Assembly (NCBI RefSeq): GCF_049445795.1
Contig: NZ_JBMSDT010000006.1
Location: forward strand, 248,001 to 312,000
Source: Larkinella sp049445795
GTDB lineage: Bacteria; Bacteroidota; Bacteroidia; Cytophagales; Spirosomataceae
Direction of reading: 5' to 3'
DNA length: 64,000 nucleotides
Below the pieces are notes generated by a model. The model was not told the origin of the DNA. It searched no databases and saw nothing but the letters and a program-made list of their open reading frames with translations. Positions 15,869-24,906 of the stretch are shown here, in pieces. Each line of letters starts with the position of its first letter. Position 1 is the first letter of the stretch. The position numbers and the translations under genes were made by a program.

Positions 15869-16846
15869 TCAGGGTACGTATGATTCCAAAACCGTCATGT
15901 CGCCGTCGGGGACGAGGGAAACCTGTTTGGTTGACGCCGGAAGCAGCGCGCACTGGCCCATTTGGAGCGGAATCCGGTAGCCTTCGCCGGTTTCGACGGT
16001 CAGCGAACCGCCCACACAGACCAGAACCACGAACGAATCGAGGTGCGTGTAATCGTGCAGCACTTCCTGGTCGAAGTTCAGCACGTTTGTCACAAAGTAA
16101 TCGCTCGTGACGGCGTTGACGCTCTCGTTGGGCTGCGGATCGTACTGCGTTTTGTAGTGATCGTAATGCTGGTAGTTGATCGCGTCGACGGCCAGTTCGG
16201 TATGCAGTTCGCGTTTCTGGCCCTTGTCGTCGGTGCGGTCGAAGTCGTAAATCCGGTACGTAATGTCGGACGTTTGCTGAATTTCGGCCAGCAGGATGCC
16301 TTTTCCGATGTAGTGAACTCGTCCGGCGGGCAGGAAAAACACATCCCCGGCTTCCACCTTCTCGATGTTCAGAATGTCCATCAGCGTATTGTCCGCGACG
16401 GCTTTCACGTATTCATCTTTCGAGACTTCGCGGTTAAAACCGGAGTTGAGCGTCGCGCCCTCGTCGGCTTCGATGATATACCACATCTCGGTTTTGCCGA
16501 AACTGTTGTGCCGTTGTCTGGCCAGTTCGTCGTTCGGGTGGACCTGAATCGAGAGGTCGTCGTTGGCGTCGATGAACTTGACCAGTAGCGGAAATTCGTT
16601 GCCAAACCGTTCGTACACATGCTGCCCCACCAGTTCCTCCTTGTACGTTTCAAGCAATTCCTGCAAGCTTTTTCCTTTCAGCGGCCCTTCGGCAACGACG
16701 GAGATGTTGCCCGAAACACCCGAAATTTCCCAGGTTTCTCCGCAATTGGGCAGCGGAGCGAAGTCTTTGCCCAAGACGGTTTTGATTTTCTGACCGCCCC
16801 AGATTTTGTCTTTAAAAATGGTTTCAAACGTGAGAGGATAGAGCAT
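15869..16846 (-). CDS. manA: Class I mannose-6-phosphate isomerase
   Basis: 325-residue cupin enzyme interconverting mannose 6-phosphate and fructose 6-phosphate. The zinc-site motifs are visible: SIQVHPNDELA (Gln and His), GKTEMWYII (Glu) and FFLPAGRVHYIG (His), plus EIQQTSDITYRIYDF near the active site. The start FKDKIWGG is typical of the short Bacteroidota/Firmicutes form. It lies 3 nt downstream of the argE-like gene, so the two are translationally coupled despite different pathways. Confidence 0.93.
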   Translation of the reverse strand: MLYPLTFETIFKDKIWGGQKIKTVLGKDFAPLPNCGETWEISGVSGNISVVAEGPLKGKSLQELLETYKEELVGQHVYERFGNEFPLLVKFIDANDDLSIQVHPNDELARQRHNSFGKTEMWYIIEADEGATLNSGFNREVSKDEYVKAVADNTLMDILNIEKVEAGDVFFLPAGRVHYIGKGILLAEIQQTSDITYRIYDFDRTDDKGQKRELHTELAVDAINYQHYDHYKTQYDPQPNESVNAVTSDYFVTNVLNFDQEVLHDYTHLDSFVVLVCVGGSLTVETGEGYRIPLQMGQCALLPASTKQVSLVPDGDMTVLESYVP

Positions 16847-16849
16847 GAG

Positions 16850-17932
16850 CTACAGGATTTGTTCCAACATTCGAATATACAACTCGATTCCCTGTTCAAT
16901 CTCCCGTAAATAAATAAATTCGTCAGCGGTGTGCGAGCGTTCGGAGTGGCCGGGGCCGCATTTGAGCGACGGACAGTCGAGCAGTGCCTGGTCGGAGGTC
17001 GTGGGCGAGCCGTAGGTTTCACGGTTTAAGGCCAGACCGGCCCGCACAATCGGGTGGTTGAGCGGGATGCTCGACGGTTTCAGGCGGATCGAACGGGGCT
17101 GCACCGTCGAGCGGATGTTTTTCCGAATCGCTTCAATCACTTCCTCCAGCGTATACTGTTCCGTCACACGTACATCCACCGTAAAGGTACAGGTGTCGGG
17201 CACGACGTTGTGCTGCGAACCGGCGTTGATTACCGTCACCGATAGCTTCACCGGCCCCAGCGTGGGCGACAGTTTCGGAAACGGGTTGCTCCGGAGCCAT
17301 TCGATGTCCTTGATGGCGTAATAAATCGCGTTGTCGCCTTCGTCGCGGGCAGCATGGCCCGACCTGCCCTTGGCGGTGCAGTCGAGTACCAGAAGGCCCT
17401 TTTCGGCCACGGCCAGGTGCATTTGGGTTGGTTCGCCGACAATCGCAAAGTCGATGGGTGGCAGTTCGGGCAGAATCAGTTCCAGCCCTTCACGGCCCGA
17501 AATTTCTTCTTCGGCCGTAGCCGCCAGCACGATGTTGTAGGCCAGGTCTTTTTTGTCGTAAAAATGGCAAAACGTGGCGATCAGCGACACCAGACAGCCC
17601 CCGGCGTCGTTGCTGCCCAGGCCGTAGAGTTTGCCGTCGCGTTCGAGGGGCTGGAACGGGTCGAGCGTCCAGGACGCATTCGGCTTGACGGTATCGTGGT
17701 GCGAATTGAGCAGCAACGACGGTTTTGCCGGATCAAAATACCGGTTATGCGTCCAGATGTTATTTTTCGTCCGCTTAAACGGAATGTTCCGCTGCCGCAA
17801 AAACTGCTCGATTAGCAGGGCCGTTTGGTCTTCTTCCCGGCTGAATGAGGGCGTGGCAATGAGTCGCTTAAGCAGTTCAATCGCCGATTCGGTCTGTGTT
17901 TCCAACGAATACGCCGTTAATTGTGAAATCAT
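16850..17932 (-). CDS. argE: M20-family deacylase, probable acyl-ornithine/acyl-citrulline deacylase (ArgE-like)
   Basis: 360-residue zinc amidohydrolase. Visible M20 motifs: LLLNSHHDTVKP (zinc His and catalytic Asp), GSNDAGGC (bridging Asp), ATAEEEISG (catalytic Glu-Glu), FAIVGEPT and CGPGHSERSHTADE (zinc His). Bacteroidota use N-succinyl intermediates in arginine synthesis, so the substrate may be N-succinyl- or N-acetyl-citrulline/ornithine rather than N-acetylornithine. argH is 5 kb away on the same strand. It leads a two-gene unit with manA. Confidence 0.85.
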   Translation of the reverse strand: MISQLTAYSLETQTESAIELLKRLIATPSFSREEDQTALLIEQFLRQRNIPFKRTKNNIWTHNRYFDPAKPSLLLNSHHDTVKPNASWTLDPFQPLERDGKLYGLGSNDAGGCLVSLIATFCHFYDKKDLAYNIVLAATAEEEISGREGLELILPELPPIDFAIVGEPTQMHLAVAEKGLLVLDCTAKGRSGHAARDEGDNAIYYAIKDIEWLRSNPFPKLSPTLGPVKLSVTVINAGSQHNVVPDTCTFTVDVRVTEQYTLEEVIEAIRKNIRSTVQPRSIRLKPSSIPLNHPIVRAGLALNRETYGSPTTSDQALLDCPSLKCGPGHSERSHTADEFIYLREIEQGIELYIRMLEQIL

Positions 17933-17983
17933 CTTTACTTCTCTCTTCTCAGTTACGGTATTGGCACTCGAACTAAAAACGAA

Positions 17984-18093
17984 GGTTTTTAAAATAGTTT
18001 ATCGTTTATAATTTAGTATTTATAGTTGAGCGTAACCGTCTAATTGTTAGGTGATTACTTTAAATACTATAAACCTTAAACTCTAAACTATTT
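17984..18093. repeat. AT-rich imperfect inverted repeat
   Basis: TTTTAAAATAGTTTA... near 17986 faces ...AAACTATTTTAAA near 18080-18093, with internal ttatagt/actataa half-repeats. It lies between the protease 3' end and the argE 5' end; it could terminate one or host regulation of the other. Confidence 0.5.
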
Positions 18094-18105
18094 TAAACTG
18101 AACAC

Positions 18106-18990
18106 TCATCCTTCGTAATACTTAATATTCAAACTCCGCAAAAACTTCTTGATGATATCGACGTGTACGCACTGCCCGACGTTCAGGAACGGATAATTCG
18201 AAACCCGGGTCTGGCGACCGTTGACAATCACTTCCCGATCTTCGATGTCGAAACCCAGGTGCAGGTGGCGCGTCGAACTTTGCATCCCGAAGATAATGCC
18301 ATTGGTGTCAAAAAGCGGCCCACCGCTCTGCCCCCGCAAACCGGGTGTACTCATTTCGATGCCGACGATCTCGTTGTTTTCGGCCCGAAGCCGGGTAATG
18401 ATCCCGTCGATGGGAAACCTCGGCGTATTGCTGCGGCCTTCGGTGGTCCACTCGATGTCGTCGAGGTCGGGATTATAGCGGTAATTGGTAAATTCCGGGA
18501 ACGGGTAGCCCAGGCGGCACAGGCTTCGGCCCTGTTTGATCCGGCTGTTGTCGCGCAGGAAAACCGCACAGGCGTTGTATTTGATCTGGTTGTAGCCTTT
18601 GAACTGGACCACGGCCAGGTCCTGCGTCGGGTGAAAGTGATAGGTAATTTCGGTGAACTGATCGACGGAATTGACGAACTGGTTGCGGATGCGAATAATG
18701 CTTTGCTGGCGCAGGTTGTATTTCTGTTCGAGTTCTTCCTGGCGTCGGGCCAGGTTCCGATCCCGCAGAAAAGCACGTCGTTCGCCCAGAAACCGCAGGT
18801 AGTTTTGGTAAATGCTGTCGGAATTGACCAGTTGTTCGGCGACGTGCTTGCAGGTGACGGCGCAAGCCTGCTCGTTGACAAAAAACATGGTCGAACAAGC
18901 CGGAATTACTTCGCTGCTGCCATACCGCCGGACAATCGATAAAATAGGACGTACAAAGGGGTCGACCCGCTCAATGGCTTCAACAAACAT
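18106..18990 (-). CDS. Trypsin-like serine protease with coiled-coil insertion
   Basis: 294 residues with a chymotrypsin-fold catalytic triad: His49 in VTCKHVAE, Asp124 in DLAVVQF and Ser222 in GLRGQSGGPLF. A basic, charged segment at about residues 60-105 (rich in Arg/Glu, probably helical) is inserted between His and Asp strands, unlike ordinary trypsins. No signal peptide, transmembrane segment or PDZ domain is seen, so it may be cytoplasmic, perhaps acting on misfolded or invader proteins; that is inference. The LytTR regulator gene starts 757 nt upstream on the same strand. Confidence 0.78.
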   Translation of the reverse strand: MFVEAIERVDPFVRPILSIVRRYGSSEVIPACSTMFFVNEQACAVTCKHVAEQLVNSDSIYQNYLRFLGERRAFLRDRNLARRQEELEQKYNLRQQSIIRIRNQFVNSVDQFTEITYHFHPTQDLAVVQFKGYNQIKYNACAVFLRDNSRIKQGRSLCRLGYPFPEFTNYRYNPDLDDIEWTTEGRSNTPRFPIDGIITRLRAENNEIVGIEMSTPGLRGQSGGPLFDTNGIIFGMQSSTRHLHLGFDIEDREVIVNGRQTRVSNYPFLNVGQCVHVDIIKKFLRSLNIKYYEG

Positions 18991-19036
18991 ACTTAGGAAA
19001 TAGAAAACGGGATCGCAAGTTAAGAATTCCCGTCAG

Positions 19037-19747
19037 CTACAGGGCCGTTTTTTTGTCGAACAGGCTCAAAAAGTCTTCAAACCTTTCACGGTAAGCGGCC
19101 CCCAACGGGATTTTTGCCACACCAATCACCGCATGGCGGTACGTATAGCTGTTGATTTTGGAAAGATTGATAAGGTACGATTTATGAATCCGGAGAAACC
19201 GCTGGCGTGGCAGCAGGTTTTCCAGTTGGGAAATAATCTCGTTCACGACAATAACTTTCTGCGCTACATAAACCTTGCAATACGTTCCAAAAGCCTGAAT
19301 GTAATCGATGGTATTATAATCGAAGCGCTGCATCGAGTGCCCCACTTTCAGGAAAATGAAGTTTTCTTCGGCCAGGCTGTTGGGGGTTACCTGAACACCC
19401 AGTGCCCGGTTGAGCGCCCGCGTAAACCGGTTGAATGTGAATGGTTTCAATAGATAATCTTTCACATTCAGGTCGAAACTATCGACCGCATACTCCGTGT
19501 GCGCTGAGGTGACAATGACCGGCAGGGGCTTTGGAAAGCTCCGCAGCAAATCAAGGCCGATATGATCAGGAAGGTTGATATCCAGGAAGATAAGGTCAAA
19601 ATATTGCTGTTGTAGCAGGATCATCGCATCCGCTACCGTTCCGCAGACCTGTGGAGGCATGAAAAAAGGCAACCGGGAAAGGTACTCCTGAAGTAAAATT
19701 ACAGAAGATTCAGAATCATCTACAATCAAGCATTGGCGTGATTTCAT
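19037..19747 (-). CDS. LytTR-family response regulator
   Basis: 236 residues: receiver domain (about 4-118) with DD near residue 10-11, phosphoacceptor Asp56 in LIFLDINLP, Thr80 and Lys101 in LLKPF; then a LytTR DNA-binding domain (about 135-230) with FLRIHKSYLINLSKI. It should regulate transcription when phosphorylated by a LytS/YehU-type kinase, which is not in the window. It lies 46 nt upstream of the protease gene, so it may be co-transcribed with it. Confidence 0.92.
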   Translation of the reverse strand: MKSRQCLIVDDSESSVILLQEYLSRLPFFMPPQVCGTVADAMILLQQQYFDLIFLDINLPDHIGLDLLRSFPKPLPVIVTSAHTEYAVDSFDLNVKDYLLKPFTFNRFTRALNRALGVQVTPNSLAEENFIFLKVGHSMQRFDYNTIDYIQAFGTYCKVYVAQKVIVVNEIISQLENLLPRQRFLRIHKSYLINLSKINSYTYRHAVIGVAKIPLGAAYRERFEDFLSLFDKKTAL

Positions 19748-20237
19748 AAGGTATAGCTAAAAAGGGAAGGACAGGTTGCTATTTGTTGATGATTCAGTAA
19801 AGATAACTAAACACTTTGCTTGCGCAAAGAACATGCTGGTTAATCGTATTTGCTTGTAAAAAATACTTAATTTTTGTTAGCTCATGCAATCATTAGCTCA
19901 TTTTGAATAGCCAAAGTGTGAAATTCGTGGTATTTGCGCTTATAACTGTGCCAAAAAATCAAGTTACCTAGTAAAAATTGAGTGTTTGTACTCTGGTTGC
20001 TTCAGTTCATGAGATTAATCTAAGCGTTGATGACGTTATCGTCATAAACGCCAGTCTGTGGCGGGAAAATTGTACTTTATAATCATATAAAATCAGTAAC
20101 ATCGCTACTGATTTCAGTCTGATAAAGGCAAATCCCCCACCAGGATCACGCAAGCCCTATTGACCAGTAATTGATGACAGGTACTTTTCAGGGTAACAGA
20201 AGCTTAACAGATTACTAAAAATTTAATTCTCTGTCTG
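19748..20237. promoter_or_regulatory. Long divergent regulatory region with two palindromes
   Basis: 490 nt, AT-rich, between a LytTR regulator and an ECF sigma gene. Palindromes: ATGACG-ttat-CGTCAT (20030-20045) and AAATCAGTA-acatcgc-TACTGATTT (20090-20114). No open frame of note. These are candidate operators; the cognate proteins are unknown. Confidence 0.5.
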
Positions 20238-20792
20238 ATGAAACGTGTTTTAAGAGATGAAGAACTGATCAGTTCGTATCTTACCTCCCGTCGTGCAGAT
20301 TGTCTGGACGCACTTTACAAGCGGTATGTAAACAAAGTATATGGAAGTTGTCTGACATTTACCCGGGACCCCATCAAAGCCGAAGATTACACGCACGACA
20401 TTTTTCTGCAAGTCTTCAGCAAAATTGATCAGTTTCAGGGGCGTTCGGCTTTCTCAACCTGGCTGTATTCGATTGCGCAGAATTACTGCCGTCAAAAGCT
20501 TCGGGTTGCCAACCGGCTCGATTTGGTAGCTATCGACGAAATCGATATCGAAAACCTGCCTGATCACGAAACCAGCGACACCGTCCACACGATGCTCCAT
20601 CAATTGTCGATGGTCATGGAAAAGCTGTCACCGGATAAACTGGCCCTGCTTCAGCTCAAGTACGTGGAAAATGTTGATGTTACCGAAATTGCCCGGCAGT
20701 ATAACATCAACAACAGTGCCGTGAAAATGCGCCTGAAACGTACCCGTGACCAGGTGATCGACGTATACAATAAACAATTTATGATGGATTAA
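20238..20792 (+). CDS. ECF-type RNA polymerase sigma-70 factor
   Basis: 184 residues. Region 2 spans about 22-90 (DALYKRYVNKVYGSCLTFT, DIFLQVFSKIDQFQG, FSTWLYSIAQNYCRQKLR). Region 4 spans about 120-175 (LALLQLKYVENVDVTEIA, INNSAVKMRLKR). No anti-sigma factor or SusCD pair follows; downstream is the convergent gluconokinase. The target regulon cannot be read from the window. Confidence 0.92.
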   Translation: MKRVLRDEELISSYLTSRRADCLDALYKRYVNKVYGSCLTFTRDPIKAEDYTHDIFLQVFSKIDQFQGRSAFSTWLYSIAQNYCRQKLRVANRLDLVAIDEIDIENLPDHETSDTVHTMLHQLSMVMEKLSPDKLALLQLKYVENVDVTEIARQYNINNSAVKMRLKRTRDQVIDVYNKQFMMD

Positions 20793-20895
20793 GTCAATGG
20801 CAGAACGATACATAAAAGACCTAACCAGCCCCTAAGGTGGATGGTTGGGTCAGATTTACCGGTCAGGAATCTGGTTGGAACGGATCAAAAGGTTG

Positions 20896-22377
20896 CTACG
20901 GCAAGGCTTTTTCAAACCGCTCATAGACTTGTCGGTAGCGCCGGTGCCGTTCAGCGTCAGGTTCAAATGTCTGGCCAAAACCAACGTGGTGGGTCGCTTC
21001 CGCCAGCGACGCAACGCGTCCGGTGGCCTTCATCGTCAGCAGGATCGCACCGATGGAGCCACTTTCGTTGCTCTCGTTGAGCCGCACCGGCACCCCGAAA
21101 ATATCGGCCATCATTTGCACCCAAAAAGCTGATTGGGCAAAACCGCCATTGGCATGGATGACCCGCGTCGGCCCCGTATGCCGCGACAGAATCCGCTCAA
21201 TCCGGAGCAGATTGAACAAAACGCCCTCCAGCGCTGCCCGGACAAAATGCGCCCGTCCGTGGTGCCAGTCGACATTCAGGTACGAACCGCGCACCCCGGC
21301 ATCCCAGAGCGGGGCACGCTCGCCCTGTAAATAAGGCAAAAACAACAAGTCGTCGGACCCCGGCTCGACGGTGGCGGCTTCGGCCAGAACCGCTTCGGTT
21401 TCGGTCTGCGTCAGTTTCTCCGATACCCATTGCAGCACATTGGCCCCGTTATTCGTCGGACCGCCCACCACGTAATAATTCCGGTCGACGGAATCATCGA
21501 TGTTCAGAATGTAGCTGAACAACCGGCCTTTTTCGTCACGTAGGGGCCGTTGTATAGTTCGGCGGATCGCTCCGCTTGTGCCAATCGTGATGGTGGTAAT
21601 CCCGGCTTCGATAGCTCCAGCCCCCAGATTGGCCAGACAGCCATCGGAGGCCCCGATGTATAGCTTACTGTCGGATAGCTCCGTGCATATTGCCGGTGGA
21701 AGATCTGACCCGCTCAACCGGCCTGCGTAGGTTGTCGGCACCGGTTCCGATAGTTGTTCGGGCCGGACACCGGCAAATTCGAGTGCGGGCAAAAACCATT
21801 CTTTCCGTTGGCTATCGAACAAACCGGTCGCCGTGGCAATCGAGTAGTCGATCTGGTACTGGCCGGTCAGTTTGTGCCAGATGTACTCCTTTAGAGAAAT
21901 CCAGCCCGTAGCCCGACGCAGCAACCGGAGGTCGTTTTCGCGAAACCAGGCCAGTTTACACAGCGGAATCATCGGATGCAGGGGCGTACCGGTTTGCTGG
22001 TAAATGCGTTTCCCCAGTTCGGCCTGCTCGTGCCGGAGCGAAGCCGCCTGTTTCTCGGCCCGGTTGTCCGACCACAGGATGGCGTTCGTAAGCGGTTTAC
22101 CGGCCGAATCGACCGCCAGGGTGCTGTGCATGGCTGCGCTAAACCCAAGCGCTTCAATCGTCCGGTCTTGCTGCCGAACTTCCCGGCAAACTTCATCCAA
22201 TACCGTAATCAGGTTGTTCCAAACGTCTTCCGGGTCCTGTTCGGCGTACCCGGCCTGCGGGTGGAGCGTGGTCAGGGGGGCCGATGCGTGGGCGATGATG
22301 TCGCCGGTTTCGGGTTCAAAGGCAAGGGTCTTCACGTTGGTGGTGCCGATGTCGACACCGAGGATGCAAGTCGTCAT
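20896..22377 (-). CDS. gntK: Gluconokinase (FGGY family)
   Basis: 493 residues from ATG 22377 (MTTCILGVDIGTTN); the open frame continues 20 codons upstream but that is unlikely to be used. ATP-dependent phosphorylation of gluconate to 6-phosphogluconate is predicted. The N-terminal phosphate loop GVDIGTTNVK, AMHSTL, ILWSDNRA and the gluconokinase-type TGTPLHPMIPLCKLAW are visible, followed by TIGTSGAIR and LPYLQGERAPLWD. Xylulokinase is the main alternative given xylA 9 kb away, but the TPLHP motif favours gluconokinase. Confidence 0.85.
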   Translation of the reverse strand: MTTCILGVDIGTTNVKTLAFEPETGDIIAHASAPLTTLHPQAGYAEQDPEDVWNNLITVLDEVCREVRQQDRTIEALGFSAAMHSTLAVDSAGKPLTNAILWSDNRAEKQAASLRHEQAELGKRIYQQTGTPLHPMIPLCKLAWFRENDLRLLRRATGWISLKEYIWHKLTGQYQIDYSIATATGLFDSQRKEWFLPALEFAGVRPEQLSEPVPTTYAGRLSGSDLPPAICTELSDSKLYIGASDGCLANLGAGAIEAGITTITIGTSGAIRRTIQRPLRDEKGRLFSYILNIDDSVDRNYYVVGGPTNNGANVLQWVSEKLTQTETEAVLAEAATVEPGSDDLLFLPYLQGERAPLWDAGVRGSYLNVDWHHGRAHFVRAALEGVLFNLLRIERILSRHTGPTRVIHANGGFAQSAFWVQMMADIFGVPVRLNESNESGSIGAILLTMKATGRVASLAEATHHVGFGQTFEPDAERHRRYRQVYERFEKALP

Positions 22378-22500
22378 GATGGGGATGGCCTGGATGCCGT
22401 GCAAAGAAATGCGAAAAACCGGTTGCGGGGCAAACACGCTCCCTCAATTTTTGAAAAACAGGCCGTTTTTTGGTAAGTTTGTTGTTCCTTTTCTTATACA

Positions 22501-24066
22501 ATGTCTTTTTATAAATCAATTTCGTTGCTGGTTGTTTTGGCTTTCACCGTCGGTCTGACGGCCTGCCAGCAGCGCCCCCAATCGGCGACGCCCACCGAAC
22601 CCTCCGGCCTGAGCGGTCGCGAGCTTGCCCAAAAGTACTGCAACAACTGCCATGTCGTGCCGACACCGGATTTACTGGAAAAAGACACCTGGAAACGCAA
22701 GGTATTGCCGCAGATGGCCCTTCGGATGGGTTTTCTGGCCGATTCGATTTCGCCCTTCAACCAGATGACCGATCCCGACGAAATTGAACGGGTACTGCAC
22801 TCCAACGCCTTTGCCGATGCACCCATGCTGCACCCCGACGATTGGCAGAAAATAACCGATTATTACGTAGAAAATGCGCCGGATCAACCCTTACCGCAAG
22901 GAAAAAAACCGGCCACGGCGGACCGCTTGCCGTTGTTTCTCGTTCGGAAACCCGTTCAATCCATCGATAAGCTGATTACCTTGCTGAAATACGAACCGCA
23001 GAGCCGACGGATTGCCGTCGGGAGTCGGCGCGGGCGGGTGTGGTTTCTGAACAGCCAACTCCAGGTGGTCGATTCGGCTGTGACGTTCAATCCGCCTTCC
23101 CACCTGCGGGGCCGGGCCGATGGCAGCCTGGACGTGCTGACGATGGGCAACATGGACCCCAACGACCGGATGACCGGCGAACTGCTGCACATTGCCCACA
23201 ACCCGGCTACGCAAAAGGTGGAACGTTCTGTTGTCCTGAAAAAACTGCAACGGCCCGTCGAAGCAACCTACGCCGACCTGAACGGCGACGGGCGAGAAGA
23301 CATTCTGGTGTGCCAGTTCGGTTTTTACCTGGGGCAACTGAGCTGGTTTGAAAACACCGGTTCGGCCTACATCGAGCATGTCCTGGAGCCGGTGCCGGGT
23401 GCGCTCCATACCGCTGTGGCGGATCTGAACGGCGACAGCCGACCCGAAATCATCGCCCTATTGTCGCAGAGCGATGAGCAGGTAGCTATTTACAACAACG
23501 AGGGCGGGGGGCGATTCTGGAAGAAAACCGTGCTTCGTTTTCCGCCGGTTTATGGGTCAAGTTACGTGGATGTGGTTGATTTTGACAAGGATGGCGACCT
23601 GGATCTGCTGTACACCAACGGCGATAATGCCGATTATTCCTACTCCCTGAAGCGCTACCACGGTGTTCGGCTGTTTCGCAACGACGGCAATTTCCGGTTT
23701 CGGCAGGTCTGGTTTTACCCGATGAACGGAGCGATGAAAGCCCTGGCCCGCGACTTCGACGGGGACGGCGATCTGGATGTGGCCGCCATTGCCTTCTTCC
23801 CGGATTTTTCGAAAAAACCGCTCGAAAACTTTGTCTACCTTGAAAACCGGGGCAACAATCGTTTCCGACCGGCGACCTTTCCGGGTTCGGAAGCAGGGGC
23901 CTGGCTGACGATGGAGGCCGCCGATGTGGACCAGGATGGCGACGACGACCTGTTGCTGGGCTCGTTTGCGTTTCGGGTGACGCCCACCCCCAAAGAATGG
24001 CTCGACCGCTGGCGAAACTCAAAAACCGGGCTGATCCTGCTGGAAAATCAGACGAAAAAGAAATAA
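22501..24066 (+). CDS. Cytochrome c-type/FG-GAP repeat lipoprotein
   Basis: 521 residues. Lipoprotein signal with lipobox LTAC (Cys22). A single heme-binding motif, YCNNCHVV (about residue 45), with a downstream Met (LRMGF) suggests a small class I cytochrome domain. The remainder is a FG-GAP/VCBS propeller with Ca-binding DxDxDGxxD loops: DLNGDGREDIL, DFDKDGDLDLL, DFDGDGDLDVA and DVDQDGDDDLLL. It is probably anchored at the periplasmic or outer surface. Such proteins are frequent in Bacteroidota; the electron partner or ligand is not known. Divergent from gntK. Confidence 0.82.
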   Translation: MSFYKSISLLVVLAFTVGLTACQQRPQSATPTEPSGLSGRELAQKYCNNCHVVPTPDLLEKDTWKRKVLPQMALRMGFLADSISPFNQMTDPDEIERVLHSNAFADAPMLHPDDWQKITDYYVENAPDQPLPQGKKPATADRLPLFLVRKPVQSIDKLITLLKYEPQSRRIAVGSRRGRVWFLNSQLQVVDSAVTFNPPSHLRGRADGSLDVLTMGNMDPNDRMTGELLHIAHNPATQKVERSVVLKKLQRPVEATYADLNGDGREDILVCQFGFYLGQLSWFENTGSAYIEHVLEPVPGALHTAVADLNGDSRPEIIALLSQSDEQVAIYNNEGGGRFWKKTVLRFPPVYGSSYVDVVDFDKDGDLDLLYTNGDNADYSYSLKRYHGVRLFRNDGNFRFRQVWFYPMNGAMKALARDFDGDGDLDVAAIAFFPDFSKKPLENFVYLENRGNNRFRPATFPGSEAGAWLTMEAADVDQDGDDDLLLGSFAFRVTPTPKEWLDRWRNSKTGLILLENQTKKK

Positions 24067-24113
24067 AACGCGTTTTGGGAGACTGTCTAAGTTTTAGAAC
24101 CCTTGGTAATCAC

Positions 24114-24208
24114 CCCCAACCCCCTAAAGGCCGGTCGGCCGCTGCCGGGCTTTTGAAATCCGGATGTTTCAGCCCGGCAGCGGCCGACCGGCCTTCAGGG
24201 GGTTGGGG
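24114..24208. repeat. Large GC-rich inverted repeat (F4), likely bidirectional terminator
   Basis: 38-bp arms at 24114-24151 and 24171-24208 with one mismatch and a 19-nt loop (core GGCCGGTCGGCCGCTGCCGG). It lies between the convergent FG-GAP gene and the lipoprotein gene. Much larger than a simple terminator, so a mobile palindromic element is possible. Confidence 0.8.
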
Positions 24209-24214
24209 TGAAGC

Positions 24215-24778
24215 TTACCAGCTAATAGCTTGCAGACGGACGCCCTGCGGAGCTTCCGCGTCGGATAATTTGAGGGCGGTTTTTCCGCTTTCCACCTCAT
24301 AGTTCATGGTTTCCTGCTTCAATTCGTCCTTCCGGGCGTCGCGATTGATGTTGCTGCCGGGCGCACAGGAATAAAAACCGCGATAATTCCCGCTCGTCGG
24401 CGTGATGACGAACGAATGATTGGTTTCATTTACCTTCACGGTTCCTTTGAAATACGTGTAGACTTCTGTCCGGCAATTGTAGCTCATGACGGAGTTGACG
24501 ACATATTCCTCATAGGTTCCGTTGGCATGAAAGACAAACACCAGCGCCTGCTGATACGCATTGCCGCCGTATTTGCCATTGTAATCCCAGAACGTGGTGG
24601 GCGAGAATGTTCCGTACGACCACTTGCCGACGAGTTCGGCCGGTATTTTTCCACCCGACGGATTCGGTCCGGATGAATCGCCATCGCTGCTCGGGTCGAT
24701 GACGTCAGAACTGCCTTTTTTACAGGCCACAGAGAAGAGAACCAGCGCCAGGAGCGCCAGAAAACGAATTTTTAGCAT
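24215..24778 (-). CDS. Hypothetical lipoprotein
   Basis: 187 residues from ATG 24778 (MLKIRFLALL; ATG 24784 is equally possible). Lipoprotein signal with lipobox SVAC followed by KK, then a Ser/Gly/Asp-rich tether (SSDGDSSGPNPSGG). The body begins IPAELVGKWSYGTFSPTTF, a lipocalin-like opening, and contains FVFHANGTYEEY and two well-separated Cys that could form a disulfide (YNCRTEV, YSCAPGS). I do not recognise the family. Its stop is 7 nt from the F4 repeat. Confidence 0.65.
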   Translation of the reverse strand: MLKIRFLALLALVLFSVACKKGSSDVIDPSSDGDSSGPNPSGGKIPAELVGKWSYGTFSPTTFWDYNGKYGGNAYQQALVFVFHANGTYEEYVVNSVMSYNCRTEVYTYFKGTVKVNETNHSFVITPTSGNYRGFYSCAPGSNINRDARKDELKQETMNYEVESGKTALKLSDAEAPQGVRLQAISW

Positions 24779-24906
24779 GATCATTAGCGTATTTGTTGTG
24801 GCTGCGAAATAAGTCGCGGGGCATCGAATCGTCAAAAACCGCCCGATTCAACAGTGAAAACAGACACCTGAATTGCCGAAAAACCGGAATCAGTTGCGGA
24901 CATGGA

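Noticed and set aside
19748..20237. tRNA or small RNA gene
   Set aside because: No cloverleaf, CCA end or T-loop sequence could be found; only two palindromes.
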